From contig CAVSWT010000028.1 of assembly GCA_963731745.1 (NCBI GenBank), forward strand, positions 158,494 to 222,493: a stretch of 64,000 nucleotides of DNA, in the 5' to 3' direction. The stretch is from CAVSWT01 sp963731745 (lineage in GTDB: Bacteria > Bacteroidota > Ignavibacteria > Ignavibacteriales > Ignavibacteriaceae). Shown one piece after another: positions 1 through 10,500 of this stretch; the stretch's first letter is position 1; the number at the start of each line of letters is the position of its first letter. Position numbers and translations under genes: made by a program. A model generated the notes under the pieces. That model was given only the letters and a program-made list of their open reading frames with translations, had not been told where the DNA came from and did no database searches.

Positions 1-1
1 T

Positions 2-1717
2 GATAAAACACTTTTTGAAGAAGCAAAATCTGCATTAAGCGATATAACTTCGCTGCAGCAAAAGGAAAACGAGATTACCGAAAAGCTTTCCAATGATTCA
101 ATAGAATCCGCTTTAAGGGATGATTTAATAAACCAGCTTGGAGAAGTTCATCATCGTTTAGAAGAGCTCGGTTCATACAGTATTGAGGCTAACATTGAAA
201 AAATTCTTGTCGGACTCGGATTTGAAGAAAGTGATTTTGAAAGGCAGACAAATCAATTTTCAGGCGGCTGGCAAATGCGAATTGCACTGGCTAAAATATT
301 AATTTCACAAAATGATATTTTATTATTAGATGAACCTACAAATCATCTGGATTTTGATTCGCTTGAATGGTTAATTAATTTCTTAAAAAATTATAGAGGC
401 TCTCTCTTAATTGTATCTCATGATAAACATTTTGTTAATGAAGTGACAAATAAAACTTTAGAAATTTACCTTACAAAATTTAATTCGTTCAACGGCAATT
501 ACGATGCTTTTCTAAAATACAAAGAAGAAAGAGATCAGCTGGCGGAAAATACTTTTATACAGCAGCAGAAAAAAATAAAAGAAACCGAAAAATTTATTGA
601 AAGGTTCAGATACAAAGCCACAAAAGCAAAGCAAGTTCAAAGTAGAATAAAGCAGCTTGAGAAGATTGATTTAATTCAGCTTCCGGAAAATAAATCTGAA
701 ATTGACTTAAGGTTTCCGGAACCACCGCAAAGCGGAAGAATAAACATAGAACTAAAAGCTGTTTCTAAATTCTATGATGAAAAAAAAGTTTTTGAGAATT
801 TAGATTTTCAAATTGAACGGGGCGAGAAAATCGCTTTTGTCGGTCCAAATGGCTCGGGCAAATCTACTTTAGCAAAAATTATTTCCGGCATAATCGGAAT
901 TACTAAAGGCGAAAGGATTGTCGGACATAATACAATAATATCATATTATGCACAGGATGTAGCTGATAATCTTAATCCTGATTTAGACATAATTGAAAGT
1001 GTTGATGGTATAGCTGAAAATAAAACCATAGGACAATTAAGATCAATTCTAGGATCATTTCTTTTTACAGGCGATGACGTTTTCAAGAAAGTTGGAGTTT
1101 TATCAGGCGGCGAAAAAAGTCGTGTTGCTTTAGCAAGAATATTACTTACAAAGTCTAACTTGATTGTATTGGATGAACCTACAAATCATCTGGATATTTC
1201 ATCAAAAAATATTTTGCAAAAAGCTTTAGTTGATTTCAAAGGTTCGTTAGTTTTAGTATCTCATGATGTTGATTTTTTATTGCCTATAGTAGATAAAGTT
1301 GTCGAGATAAGAAGAAGTTCATTTAAAATATTTTTGGGCGGCATAGATGATTATCTATATAAAAGACAACAAATAATTGAAAGCGAAAAAACCGGAAAGA
1401 GTAAGGAAGTAATATCAGATTCAATTTCACGAAAAGAACAGAAGAGAATTGAAGCTGAACAAAGACAAAAAAAATATTTGGCCACTAAAGACCTTCTTAA
1501 AAAGATAAATGGATTAGAAGAAAAAATTGATCGTTTAGAAATGAAAGAAAAAGAGCTTGAAAAAAATCTTGCAGACGAAAAGCTGTACAGCGATCCAAAT
1601 CTTCTAAAAGAAATGACTTCTGATTATAATCAAGTTAAAACAGAATTAGAAAACACCATTGAAAAATGGCAGTATCTTTCGGAAGAGCTTGTAAAAATTG
1701 AAAGCCAATTTTCTTAA
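2..1717 (+). CDS. ABC-F family ATP-binding protein, 5' end cut by window edge
   Basis: Duplicated ABC ATPase without membrane segments, the ABC-F (Uup/YheS/EttA) type that acts on ribosomes in translation. The reading frame is open from base 2, so the first Met in frame (275) is internal. Visible in order: end of the first ATPase domain with signature FSGGWQMRIALAK and Walker B LLLDEPTNHLD; the charged linker helix; the second domain with Walker A GPNGSGKST, signature LSGGEKSRVALAR and a second DEPTNHLD; then a Lys/Glu-rich C-terminal coiled coil of about 90 residues as in Uup/YheS. The first Walker A lies off the window. Its stop overlaps the stop of the convergent ROK gene within a shared TTAA. 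Family assignment is firm; the ABC-F subgroup is not resolved. Confidence 0.93.
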   Translation, partial: DKTLFEEAKSALSDITSLQQKENEITEKLSNDSIESALRDDLINQLGEVHHRLEELGSYSIEANIEKILVGLGFEESDFERQTNQFSGGWQMRIALAKILISQNDILLLDEPTNHLDFDSLEWLINFLKNYRGSLLIVSHDKHFVNEVTNKTLEIYLTKFNSFNGNYDAFLKYKEERDQLAENTFIQQQKKIKETEKFIERFRYKATKAKQVQSRIKQLEKIDLIQLPENKSEIDLRFPEPPQSGRINIELKAVSKFYDEKKVFENLDFQIERGEKIAFVGPNGSGKSTLAKIISGIIGITKGERIVGHNTIISYYAQDVADNLNPDLDIIESVDGIAENKTIGQLRSILGSFLFTGDDVFKKVGVLSGGEKSRVALARILLTKSNLIVLDEPTNHLDISSKNILQKALVDFKGSLVLVSHDVDFLLPIVDKVVEIRRSSFKIFLGGIDDYLYKRQQIIESEKTGKSKEVISDSISRKEQKRIEAEQRQKKYLATKDLLKKINGLEEKIDRLEMKEKELEKNLADEKLYSDPNLLKEMTSDYNQVKTELENTIEKWQYLSEELVKIESQFS

Positions 1718-2688
1718 ACTTTAATACCTAAGAATTCTTCTGCCAATGCAATCCCTCCAAACAAAGCCGCATCATCACCTAGTTTTGTAGAAATAATTTT
1801 TAATCCTTTGGCTGAATCTTTAAGAACAAACTCATTGAATGATTCTTTTATTTTGGGCATCATAAAGTGATTTAAAGCCTCGATTAATCCGCCGCCCAGA
1901 ACAATGGTGTCAAAATTTAAAAGATTAGTAATGCTTGCCAATACAATCCCAACAGTTGCACATGCATCGGAAATATGCTTAATTATTAACTTATCATTTT
2001 TTTTGACTGCGTTAGCAAGTACTTTGCTTTTTATTTTTTCGCTTCGCTTAATAACTTTTGAAATTGCACTTTTTTTACCTGCTTTTAAGTCGGCTCTTAT
2101 TTTCTTTTCAATAGCTGTCCGGCTTGCAACTGCTTCAAAACAACCCTTTCTTCCGCAGCCGCAAATGGGCCCATTGTTTAAAACATGCATATGCCCAATT
2201 TCACCGGCGACATAATTTAATCCGCGATAAATTTTACCTTCAAAAATTAACGCGCCGCCAATTCCGGTACCAATAAATACAACCAACACATTTTTTGATT
2301 TTTCACTAAGTTCGAATTTCTGAATTCCGAGTGCAGCAACATTTACATCATTTTCAATTAAAACGGGATAAGAAGTAAGAGCTTGTAAATTTTCTTTTAT
2401 AAAAAAATTTTTAATTCCTAGATTTGGCGCCAATCCAATTTTACCTTTATATGGATCGACTGAACCGGGAATTCCAAGGGTTACTGCTTTAACATTTCCG
2501 GGATTTATATTTGAACTCTGTATTGTCTCATTTATAATTTCTGCTAAAGTTTTTACATAAGCTTTTGCAGTTGAGTTCGACTTGGTAGGTTTTTTAACGC
2601 TTTGGATAATTCCATTTTCAGAATTAATGAGAGAAGATAGAATTTTAGTTCCACCCATATCAATGCTTACAATATATTTCTTCTCCAG
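1714..2688 (-). CDS. ROK family sugar kinase (glucokinase-like), probable CTG start
   Basis: Sugar kinase of the ROK family, probably phosphorylating glucose or a related hexose in the cytoplasm. It carries the phosphate-binding DMGGTK motif at the N-terminus, an ENDVN catalytic-Asp region, the GTGIGG loop, and the ROK zinc site CGCGRKGCFE. The first in-frame ATG (2658) falls inside the phosphate-1 motif, between Asp and Gly-Gly-Thr-Lys, so starting there would remove the first beta strand. In-frame sequence upstream reads LEKKYIVSID as expected for ROK proteins; an in-frame stop comes seven codons above it and there is no ATG, GTG or TTG. A CTG at 2688 sits five bases after a strong GGGAGG (2694-2699), so I place the start there. 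A sequencing error hiding a normal start is the alternative. Confidence 0.85.
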   Translation of the reverse strand: MEKKYIVSIDMGGTKILSSLINSENGIIQSVKKPTKSNSTAKAYVKTLAEIINETIQSSNINPGNVKAVTLGIPGSVDPYKGKIGLAPNLGIKNFFIKENLQALTSYPVLIENDVNVAALGIQKFELSEKSKNVLVVFIGTGIGGALIFEGKIYRGLNYVAGEIGHMHVLNNGPICGCGRKGCFEAVASRTAIEKKIRADLKAGKKSAISKVIKRSEKIKSKVLANAVKKNDKLIIKHISDACATVGIVLASITNLLNFDTIVLGGGLIEALNHFMMPKIKESFNEFVLKDSAKGLKIISTKLGDDAALFGGIALAEEFLGIKV

Positions 2689-2840
2689 AACAGCCTCCCG
2701 GTTTTATAGTGATTATTTGAGTAACAAAAAATTATGAATATATTTTTTGAATGACAAATGTTAAATTTTAATGTTACACATATGTCATAGCTGCATCAAA
2801 GCTAATTGTTTATAAAATTCAGATTATCTAAGTTTGAAAA

Positions 2841-3647
2841 ATGGAAAAAGTTAAACCGCTAAAAAAATTTGGACAAAATTACCTTTTCGATAGTAATATT
2901 CTTGACAAGATTATTAATGAAATTGCACCTAATGAAAATGACAATATAATCGAAATTGGGCCTGGAACAGGATCATTAACGGAAAAACTAATTACAAAAG
3001 TAAATCATTTGACGGCTGTAGAAATAGATTCCAGGGTAATTGAAAATTTAAAAACGAAATTCTCAAATTTAAATGTAATTCACAGAGATTTTTTAAAAAT
3101 TGACTTGCATGAATATGCTGACCAAAATAATAAATTACGAATAGTCGGGAACATACCTTATAATCTTACATCACCAATAATTTTTTTTATGATTGAAAAT
3201 ATAGAAATCATTCAAGACTCTGTTTTGATGGTTCAATTTGAAGTTGCAAAAAGAATGACTGCAAAAAAAGGCACAAAAGATTATGGCATTTTATCAGTCT
3301 TGCTTAATTATTTTTCCAGCATAAATTTGTGCTTTAAAGTTTCGCCCAATGTGTTTTATCCGAAGCCAAAAGTTTTTTCATCTATTGTTCATATTTATTT
3401 CGATAAAAAATTAGATGAATCGGTTAACAATAATATTTTCATAAAAATAGTAAAAGCTTCATTTGGAAATAGAAGAAAGACCATAAAAAATTCACTAAGT
3501 AATAGTATATTTGGAGACATAGATTATTCGAGCACTGGAATCAATCTATCATTGCGTGCTGAACAATTGGATATTGAAGATTTTATTTCACTTGCAAAGC
3601 ACACTCAAAATTGTTTACAAATTTCTGAGAAAAAATTATTTGAGTAA
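2841..3647 (+). CDS. rsmA: 16S rRNA dimethyladenosine transferase RsmA/KsgA
   Basis: Transfers four methyl groups from S-adenosylmethionine to the two adjacent adenosines in the 3'-terminal hairpin of 16S rRNA during small-subunit maturation. The 268 residues match the usual family length. The N-terminus has the KKFGQNYLFD segment, SAM-binding motif I is EIGPGTGSL (about 38-46), acidic Glu61 follows, and the catalytic NIPYNL motif is at 104-109. The C-terminal helical domain keeps the FxxRRKTIKNSL segment. First gene of a co-directional run with a PAP2 protein and menG. Confidence 0.95.
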   Translation: MEKVKPLKKFGQNYLFDSNILDKIINEIAPNENDNIIEIGPGTGSLTEKLITKVNHLTAVEIDSRVIENLKTKFSNLNVIHRDFLKIDLHEYADQNNKLRIVGNIPYNLTSPIIFFMIENIEIIQDSVLMVQFEVAKRMTAKKGTKDYGILSVLLNYFSSINLCFKVSPNVFYPKPKVFSSIVHIYFDKKLDESVNNNIFIKIVKASFGNRRKTIKNSLSNSIFGDIDYSSTGINLSLRAEQLDIEDFISLAKHTQNCLQISEKKLFE

Positions 3648-3665
3648 TATAACAATGTCCAATTA

Positions 3666-4616
3666 ATGCACCAGCTAAAATCATTTCTACATAACCTCAA
3701 AGCTTTTGATTTAGTAGTAGTAGTTTTTTTTACTTGTCTAACTATTATAAATTTTATTTTTCATTCTAAAATTGCGGTGTGGCAAAATCTCGTTTTACTA
3801 AATTTATGTGTAATCGCTTTTGCATTCTTTCTTGCTTTCATGGAAGAAAAATTCGAAAATAAAGTTTGGGTTTGGATTCACTACTGGTATATAGCTCCCC
3901 TTATTTTAATAACATTTAAAGAATTGAATTTTTTGATTAAGCCGATTAGAGTTTGGGATTATGATTACTTATTTATTAAAATTGATAGATTTATATTTCA
4001 CGGTGATCCCACAAAGTTTTTAGCACAATATTCATTTCCGCTTTTAACAGAAATCTTACAAATTATTTATGGAATGTTTTACTTCCTCCCCATTATTCTT
4101 GCAATTGCATTACTAAGAAAAAACCGATATGTGGCAATGGATTTTGCAGTCTTCATAGTGATTTATGGATTTTACCTTTCATATGTAGGATATTTTACGC
4201 TTCCAGGAATTGGACCAAGGTTCACGCTTCATAATTTTGCTAATATAAATAAAGATTTACCCGGATTATTTTTAACAAATTTTTTACGTGAAATGGTTAA
4301 CTTAGGCGAATCCCTTTCAGCAAATACTCCTAATCCGGCAGCAGTGGTTCAGCGGGATGTTTTTCCAAGCGGACATACGATGTTAACATTAATAGTTATG
4401 TTTCTTTCTATAAAATTGAAAAGCCGCTCTAAATATTTTTTGGTTCCGGTTGGCGCTTTATTAATTTTTTCTACCGTCTATTTATGGTATCACTATGTTA
4501 TTGATTTAGTCGGCGGCACTGTTTTTATGATTTTCTGTGTATGGTCGGGTAAATATATTTTTAATTGGTGGAGAAGAAAAGTAGGTAAACCTGAATTTGA
4601 ATATGGTAAATATTAA
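3666..4616 (+). CDS. PAP2-family integral membrane phosphatase/lipid transferase
   Basis: Polytopic membrane protein with about six to seven hydrophobic segments and a C-terminal PAP2 domain. The phosphatase motifs are visible as GPRFT, PSGHTML (His237) and WYHYVIDLVGG (His276, Asp280), the catalytic His pair plus Asp of the family. The spacing and the GPRFT motif resemble the Aur1/inositol-phosphoryl-transferase-like PAP2 branch more than small PgpB enzymes. It probably handles a phospholipid headgroup or polyprenyl phosphate at the inner membrane. It lies 18 bases after rsmA and 29 before menG, so it may be co-transcribed. Substrate cannot be told from sequence. Confidence 0.85.
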   Translation: MHQLKSFLHNLKAFDLVVVVFFTCLTIINFIFHSKIAVWQNLVLLNLCVIAFAFFLAFMEEKFENKVWVWIHYWYIAPLILITFKELNFLIKPIRVWDYDYLFIKIDRFIFHGDPTKFLAQYSFPLLTEILQIIYGMFYFLPIILAIALLRKNRYVAMDFAVFIVIYGFYLSYVGYFTLPGIGPRFTLHNFANINKDLPGLFLTNFLREMVNLGESLSANTPNPAAVVQRDVFPSGHTMLTLIVMFLSIKLKSRSKYFLVPVGALLIFSTVYLWYHYVIDLVGGTVFMIFCVWSGKYIFNWWRRKVGKPEFEYGKY

Positions 4617-4645
4617 GTTTAAACATGAAATCAAATTGAATTTAA

Positions 4646-5341
4646 ATGACAGAAATTAATTCAGCAAAAAAAAATCAAGTAAAAAATATTTTCGATTCAA
4701 TCGCTTTTAAATATGATTTTTTGAATCATCTTTTAAGCTTTGGAATTGATAAATATTGGCGTAAAAGAGCATTAAAATTATCTAAAATTAATTCGGATTC
4801 TGTATTATTAGATATTGCCTGCGGCACTGGTGATGTTGCAATTGAAGCCAAGAAACTTGGAGCAGTAAAAATTTATGGAGCAGATTTTTCATACAACATG
4901 CTGCAGCTATTCAGTAAAAAATGTGATTGGATAAAAGGCAAAAGTGTGCAAATGGTAGCCGAAAATATTCCGCTTAAAAATGAATCAATCACAAATATTA
5001 CAGTTGCATTCGGAGTTCGAAATTTTTATGATATTCAGCAGGGATTTAATTCTTTTTATGAAGTTCTAACCAAAAATGGAAAAGCTACAATAATTGAATT
5101 TAGAATGCCTTCAAATTTTGTATTTAAAAGATTATACAAGTTTTACTTTAAAAAGATTCTTCCATTTATCGGCGGTATAATTTCCGGAAATAAAGAAGCT
5201 TACAATTACCTCCCCAATTCAGTTGAAGAGTTTGATGAAAAAGTAAATTTACCCGAACTTCTTAAAAAGTCAGGATTTCAGTCAGTTCAAAAATATAATT
5301 TAACTTTTGGAATTGTTCAGGTTGTAATAGCTCAGAAATAA
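4646..5341 (+). CDS. menG: Demethylmenaquinone methyltransferase (MenG/UbiE)
   Basis: SAM-dependent C-methyltransferase that converts demethylmenaquinone to menaquinone, the last step of menaquinone synthesis; cytoplasmic side of the membrane. Family features: FDSIAFKYDFLNHLLSFGID at the N-terminus, Trp-Arg-Lys-Arg, motif I LLDIACGTGDVAI (about 54-66), the AFGVRNFYD motif, and the C-terminal FGIVQVVIAQK. At 231 residues it has normal length. An intrinsic terminator follows. With no ubiquinone genes in sight and this lineage's respiration being menaquinone-based, MenG is the better name; UbiE is the same protein family. Confidence 0.92.
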   Translation: MTEINSAKKNQVKNIFDSIAFKYDFLNHLLSFGIDKYWRKRALKLSKINSDSVLLDIACGTGDVAIEAKKLGAVKIYGADFSYNMLQLFSKKCDWIKGKSVQMVAENIPLKNESITNITVAFGVRNFYDIQQGFNSFYEVLTKNGKATIIEFRMPSNFVFKRLYKFYFKKILPFIGGIISGNKEAYNYLPNSVEEFDEKVNLPELLKKSGFQSVQKYNLTFGIVQVVIAQK

Positions 5342-5360
5342 ATTATAGTTTGTAAAAAAT

Positions 5361-5396
5361 AAACCCGATTCCTTTATGAAATCGGGTTTTTAATTT
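5361..5396 (+). terminator. Intrinsic terminator between menG and the convergent lipoprotein gene
   Basis: Perfect 10-bp stem AAACCCGATT / AATCGGGTTT (5361-5370 and 5380-5389) with a nine-base loop. It is followed by a T-rich run on the + strand and preceded by an A-rich run, so it can work in both directions for the two convergent genes. Confidence 0.85.
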
Positions 5397-5411
5397 TTAA
5401 TCGTTTTACTG

Positions 5412-6233
5412 TTAATTAACTTTATAATCAATCAAACTTTGCGAAAGCGTTCCGGTGGTATCGGCTAGTTGAATATCTCCACTAACTATAGCATTTAATA
5501 TAGTAGCATTTCCAGTCCATTTAACCGGACCTATATTTTTTACTAACCATGCGTTAGCACTAAAAATTTGTTTTGTAGGTGTCCCGGTAATATTATTAGG
5601 GTCAGGAATTGTAAGGGTTAAATCAAATTTAATTTTTGCGGCACTCATAGTTTTTGATCCGCTTGCTAGATTTAAAGTAACATTTTCATCTCCTATATAA
5701 CTCGCATCAACAGATACAAGCTGTATTGCTATTAATCCAAAATCAAGCTTTACATTAAAGACCGGCCATGTTTTTCCACTGGTTAATGGGAAGGAATACA
5801 AAATCATTTCGTTGCTAATCTTCAGATATGATAGAAGCGAGTCAGGAATGAATTCTGAAATTCCTGAAGTATCCAAATAAACATAAACTCCGTAATTAGG
5901 ATCGGTTGCCGTTGGCTGAGATTCTCTAAAATATGACTCATTAGAAGTTGAAACATTAGCTAATGTAGTGGAATCAACTTGTATTTGATATTCTGTCCCG
6001 AGGATCACTTTTGTGCCAGTATAAGTTGCAGAACGAGTACCGGTTGATTTGGTTCCGGTTGAATCAGTACTTTCAACACTATACTTATAATAATTGCCGG
6101 TTTTGTTTGGATAATAATTTGTAGTATCTGCGTTATTATTACCGCCATTATCAGTTGGGTTATCACTTTTGCTGCATGAAGCTAAAAGTAGTAATCCACC
6201 GATACCTAAAAGTATAACTATTTTTTTAATCAT
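5412..6233 (-). CDS. Hypothetical lipoprotein
   Basis: Exported lipoprotein of unknown function, 273 residues. The N-terminus is a lipoprotein signal: Lys-Lys, a Leu/Ile/Gly stretch and the lipobox LLASC (Cys20), followed by a low-complexity Asp/Asn/Gly linker. The rest is Thr/Ser-rich beta-type sequence without a motif I recognise. Its ATG shares one base with the stop of rdgB (TAATG), so the two are translationally coupled. No function is inferred from that pairing. Confidence 0.75.
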   Translation of the reverse strand: MIKKIVILLGIGGLLLLASCSKSDNPTDNGGNNNADTTNYYPNKTGNYYKYSVESTDSTGTKSTGTRSATYTGTKVILGTEYQIQVDSTTLANVSTSNESYFRESQPTATDPNYGVYVYLDTSGISEFIPDSLLSYLKISNEMILYSFPLTSGKTWPVFNVKLDFGLIAIQLVSVDASYIGDENVTLNLASGSKTMSAAKIKFDLTLTIPDPNNITGTPTKQIFSANAWLVKNIGPVKWTGNATILNAIVSGDIQLADTTGTLSQSLIDYKVN

Positions 6234-6826
6234 TAGATCTCCTTTTCTAATAAAATATTTTTTAACTTATTAAACGCTTTTCCCCGGTGGCTTATTTGAT
6301 TTTTTTCGCTCGGTTCAATTTCAGCCATTCTTTTCTCATAGCCATCAGGAACAAAATAGGGATCATATCCAAATCCAAAATTTCCCTTCGGCTCTAAAAC
6401 AATTTTCCCTTTTATTTCTCCTGTGGAAATTATAAAATTTTCTCCATTATAGTATGCCGCAGCGCAAATATATTTTGCTAGATGAGGTTCGGGAAACTTT
6501 TTTAATTCATCAATAAGTTTTTTATTGTTTTCTTCATCAGTTGCATTTTCACCGGCAAATCTTGCTGAGTAAATTCCCGGCCCTCCATTAAGCTGCTCGA
6601 CGGAAAGTCCTGAATCATCACCCACGGAATTAATATTAAAATAATTGTAAACTTTGGTTGCTTTTATTTTGGCATTTTCTTCAAATGAATTCCCATCTTC
6701 AACTATTATAGGAATTTCTATAAAATCGTTTAAAGAAAGCAATTCAAGATCCAAATTCTGAAAAATGTTTTTTACTTCTCTAATTTTTCCTTCATTTTGG
6801 GATGCGAGTATCAGTTTAGTCATCAT
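6233..6826 (-). CDS. rdgB: RdgB/HAM1 family XTP/dITP pyrophosphatase
   Basis: House-cleaning nucleotide pyrophosphatase that hydrolyses non-canonical purine triphosphates (dITP, XTP) to the monophosphate, keeping them out of DNA and RNA. Motifs: ASQNEGKIREV at the N-terminus, the metal and catalytic acidic pair in VGDDSGL (Asp70/Asp71), GGPGIYSARFAG, GFGYDPYF, and the C-terminal SHRGKAF. Its 197 residues are typical. Two ATGs are adjacent (6826, 6823). The start overlaps the stop of a broken membrane protein gene upstream (ATGA) and its stop overlaps the next start, so the three formed one unit. Confidence 0.94.
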   Translation of the reverse strand: MMTKLILASQNEGKIREVKNIFQNLDLELLSLNDFIEIPIIVEDGNSFEENAKIKATKVYNYFNINSVGDDSGLSVEQLNGGPGIYSARFAGENATDEENNKKLIDELKKFPEPHLAKYICAAAYYNGENFIISTGEIKGKIVLEPKGNFGFGYDPYFVPDGYEKRMAEIEPSEKNQISHRGKAFNKLKNILLEKEI

Positions 6827-7340
6827 TTAAAAAACACCTCACTTAATGCATAATAAATCGCCATGGAACTTGAAAAAACAGCCGTTACAGGAAATTTAAA
6901 TTTTTGCGGAATTAAATTAATTATAATATAATTTACCGGAAGCGTAAAAAGAAAACTGTATAAAAAAGAGTCTAATCCTATCGATAATAAATGCCAATTG
7001 ATTTGTTCATAGTTTCCTTTAAAAGAAATTGAGAACCAAAATATGGCGTGCTATCCAAAGTGGATTAAAATACAACGTAAAAAGAACAGACTTAATAATT
7101 TTTACTTTAATTTCATCATTAATAAATTTTTTATTCAGCCATTTTAATACAAATGGAATTTCAGCTGAATAAATAAACCCGCCGAGAAATAAAATTCCAA
7201 GCAGCCTTCTTATTGAAAAATCATTAATGATTAGAGCAGCGATGCTATCCCCAATGGAATATATTAACGCTCCCTGAATAATATTTTTTATGTTATAAAC
7301 GGATTTGATATTAATTAATTAACGAATTTTTGTAGAACAT
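6823..7340 (-). pseudogene. Frame-disrupted membrane protein, Mpv17/PMP22-like
   Basis: There is no long open frame here, but translating the minus strand in two frames gives one coherent membrane protein of about 165 residues. The first part (around 7300-7055) reads YSIGDSIAALI, then FSIRRLLGILFLGGF and EIPFVLKWLNKKF. The second part (about 7055-6825) reads FWFSISFKGNYEQINWHLLS, then FTLPVNYIIINLIPQKF, and ends in a TGA that overlaps the rdgB ATG. The frame changes near 7050, and the start (ATG at 7340) needs a second shift near 7315. The pattern GD-x-I, R-R, P-x-x-K-W and P-V-N-x-I-x-x-x-x-I-P resembles the Mpv17/PMP22 family, but that is a reading by eye. Consensus indels may be the cause. 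Confidence 0.5.
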
Positions 7341-7512
7341 TAAATATTTATTTTGAATGGAAAGATAAAAAAGTTTTCTGCTTAATAGAAACAAGGCAGT
7401 TTTAGACTCCCATCCCCTCGCATAAGTTCCAGTAAAATTGTGATAAATTTGTAATGATTAAGTCATTTATTTTTATAATTTTAAAGGCAATTGATAATCA
7501 AAAGAAAAGGTA

Positions 7513-10500
7513 ATGTTTAAAAAAATTTCTCCATTCATAATTTATACACTCCTTGTAAGTTTTATTTTTATAAATAATACACAAGCGCAATACTTCGGGC
7601 AGAACAAAGTTATTTACGATAATTTCAACTTCGAAGAACTACACTCTAAAAATTTTGATGTTTATTTTTACCCGGAAGAAAAGCCTGCGATTTACGATGC
7701 GACGCAACTAGCTGAACGATGGTATGCAAGGCATTATCTTTTATTTAGAGATTCATTAAAAGGTAAACAGCCTTTAATAATGTATGGAAGTTTCGCGCAC
7801 TTTGCCGAAAATAATGTTACCCAGGGTTTCATCGGACAAGGAACAGGCGGTTTTACAGAACCTTTAAAGCGAAGAATCGTTCTTCCTTTTGCAGGACCAT
7901 TGAGAGAGTCTGACCACGTGATCGGACATGAATTAGTTCATGCGTTTCAATACAATATTTCAAAAAGTACAGGGCCGGGTGCTTATACCAGAGCTTCAAT
8001 TGAAAATCTTCCATTATGGTTTATTGAAGGAATGGCTGAATATTTTTCAATCGGGCCGCATGATTCTTTTACTTCAATGTGGATGCGTGATGCCGCTCTG
8101 AAAGAACTACCCGACATTTCTGATTTGGACAACATTTACAAATATTTCCCTTACCGTTACGGCCAATCATTGCTGGCTTTTATTGGAGGAAAATGGGGAG
8201 ACAATAAGCTTGTAGATTTACTTGTAGCTGGGTCACGAAGAGGAGATTTTAAAAAAACAATTGATAGTTTACTATCTGTTTCAACTGATTCACTTTCCGA
8301 ACTTTGGCACAAATCAATTCACGAACAGGCTGATTCTGTAAAAAAAATTACCTCAATGTCATCAGATTATGGCCCTTTATTAATTGGAAGTACAGAAGAA
8401 GATGACAACGATTTGAATATATCGCCGGTTTTAAGTCCGGATGGGAAATACATTGCATTTTATTCTTCACGAAATCTTTTTTCAATCGATATTTTTTTAG
8501 CTGATGCCAAAACAGGAAAAGTAAAAAAAACAATTTTAAGCACCGAGCTTGATCCTCATTTGCAATCGCTTGAATTCATTAATTCGGCTGGAGCCTGGAA
8601 TCCGGCTGGAGATAAGTTTGTGTTTTCAACTACTAAAGAAGGACGGCCTACTCTTTCTATTTTAGATTTAACTAATGACGAAATTGAAAATGAAATTCGT
8701 TTTGATAGTTTGGGACAAATATTTAATGCATCATGGTCACCGGACGGAAATTCCATTGTCTTCTCAGCATTAAGCGGAGGCTTTTCTAATTTATTTCTTT
8801 ACAATTTGAAAAACCAAAAATTAACAGAGCTTACAAATGATGCTTACGCAGAGCTGCAGCCCGAGTGGTCACCGGATGGGAAATCAATTGTTTTAGTAAC
8901 CGACCGTTTTACAACAAAGCTGGACAGCCTGGACATTGGAGATTATCAAATTGCTTTGTTTAATCCACAGACAAAAGAATTTTCACAATTGCATAATTTT
9001 AAAGATGCTAAAAATATTAATCCGCAATGGTCAAAGGACGGAAACAATATTTATTTTTTATCTGATCAAAATGGTATAACGAACATTTATAATTTAAATG
9101 TGCAAACTGGAGATATCACTCAGCTAACTAATTTATATACCGGCGTAAGCGGTATCACTTCATTAAGCCCTGCACTTTCTGTAAAGAATAATAGAATAAT
9201 TTATAGCGCGTACGAATATGGGAAATACAATATATATGCTTACGATAGTACAAAGACCAAAGCATCATCCGAATTGACTGAGTTAAAAAATCTTTATCCA
9301 GCAAGTCTGCCGCCTATTGATAGAAAAGACAGCATGCTGGTGGCGAATCTTAATAATCCCAGCATAAATTTACCGCCGAAAGATAATTTTGCACTTTCAG
9401 ATTATGACGCATCCCTTTCCTTAACTGGCGTTGTGCAGCCTTCTGTTGGAGTTGGAATTGACAGATACGGTGCTAACGTAGGAGGCGGTGTTGGATTAAT
9501 TTGGTCTGATATGCTGGGAAATCATAATCTTACAACATTTCTGCAAGTACAGTCTTACCGTTCATTTAGATTTACTGATATTGCAGCATTGGTTAGTTAT
9601 GTAAACACATCAAGCCGATGGAATTGGGGCGGCTCTATAAGTCAGATACCATATATATACAGCGGTTATAGCGCGGGTTATACAACTATAAAGAATCAAC
9701 AGGCTTATGTTGAACAGCAGTTAATTTATAGAGAAATTATTAGAGATATTTCCGGATCAATATATTATCCATTTAGTCAGGTGATGCGGGCTGAGTTTAC
9801 TGCCGGTTATGAAAATATTAGTTTTCAAAATGAAGCTATTATACAAGCAATTTCATTAAATACAGGAGAACTTATCCAGGATGACACTCAGGAATTGCCG
9901 CATGCCGATGCATTAAATATTGGTTCTGTGAGTACAGCCTTAGCTTATGACAATTCCATTTTTGGTGCAGCTTCACCTCTTTTAGGCCAAAGATTTAGAA
10001 TTGCAGTTACGCCGACTTTTGGATCATTAAATATGATTAATTTTCTCACGGATTTTCGAAAGTATGTAATGCCGATACGTCCTATTACAATTGCTGGAAG
10101 AGTTTTTCATTTTGGACGGTACGGTACAGGCGGTGAAGACTCACGCTTATATCCGCTTTCTATTGGATATCCGGGATTCGTGAGAGGTTACGATGACAAT
10201 TCATTCGATGCAAATGAATTTTTGAATGACTCAGTAAATACAAATAATCTTTACAGTAATCTTTACGGAAGCAAAATGCTTGTGGGAAATCTGGAAATAC
10301 GTTTTCCATTTTTTGGCCTTCTTGGTTTAGGCTCAGGTTATTACGGAATCTTCCCAATTGAAACCGGATTATTTTATGATACAGGAGTTGCATGGTCAAA
10401 TGGAAGCAAGCCAGCACTATTCGGCGGAGGGAAAAAACTCATAAGCAGCTACGGTGCTACTATAAGAATAAATTTATTCGGCTACGCAGTTGGTGAAATT

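Noticed and set aside
1904..2215. 103-codon + strand frame inside the ROK gene
   Set aside because: Antisense shadow of a conserved coding region; no family resemblance of its own.
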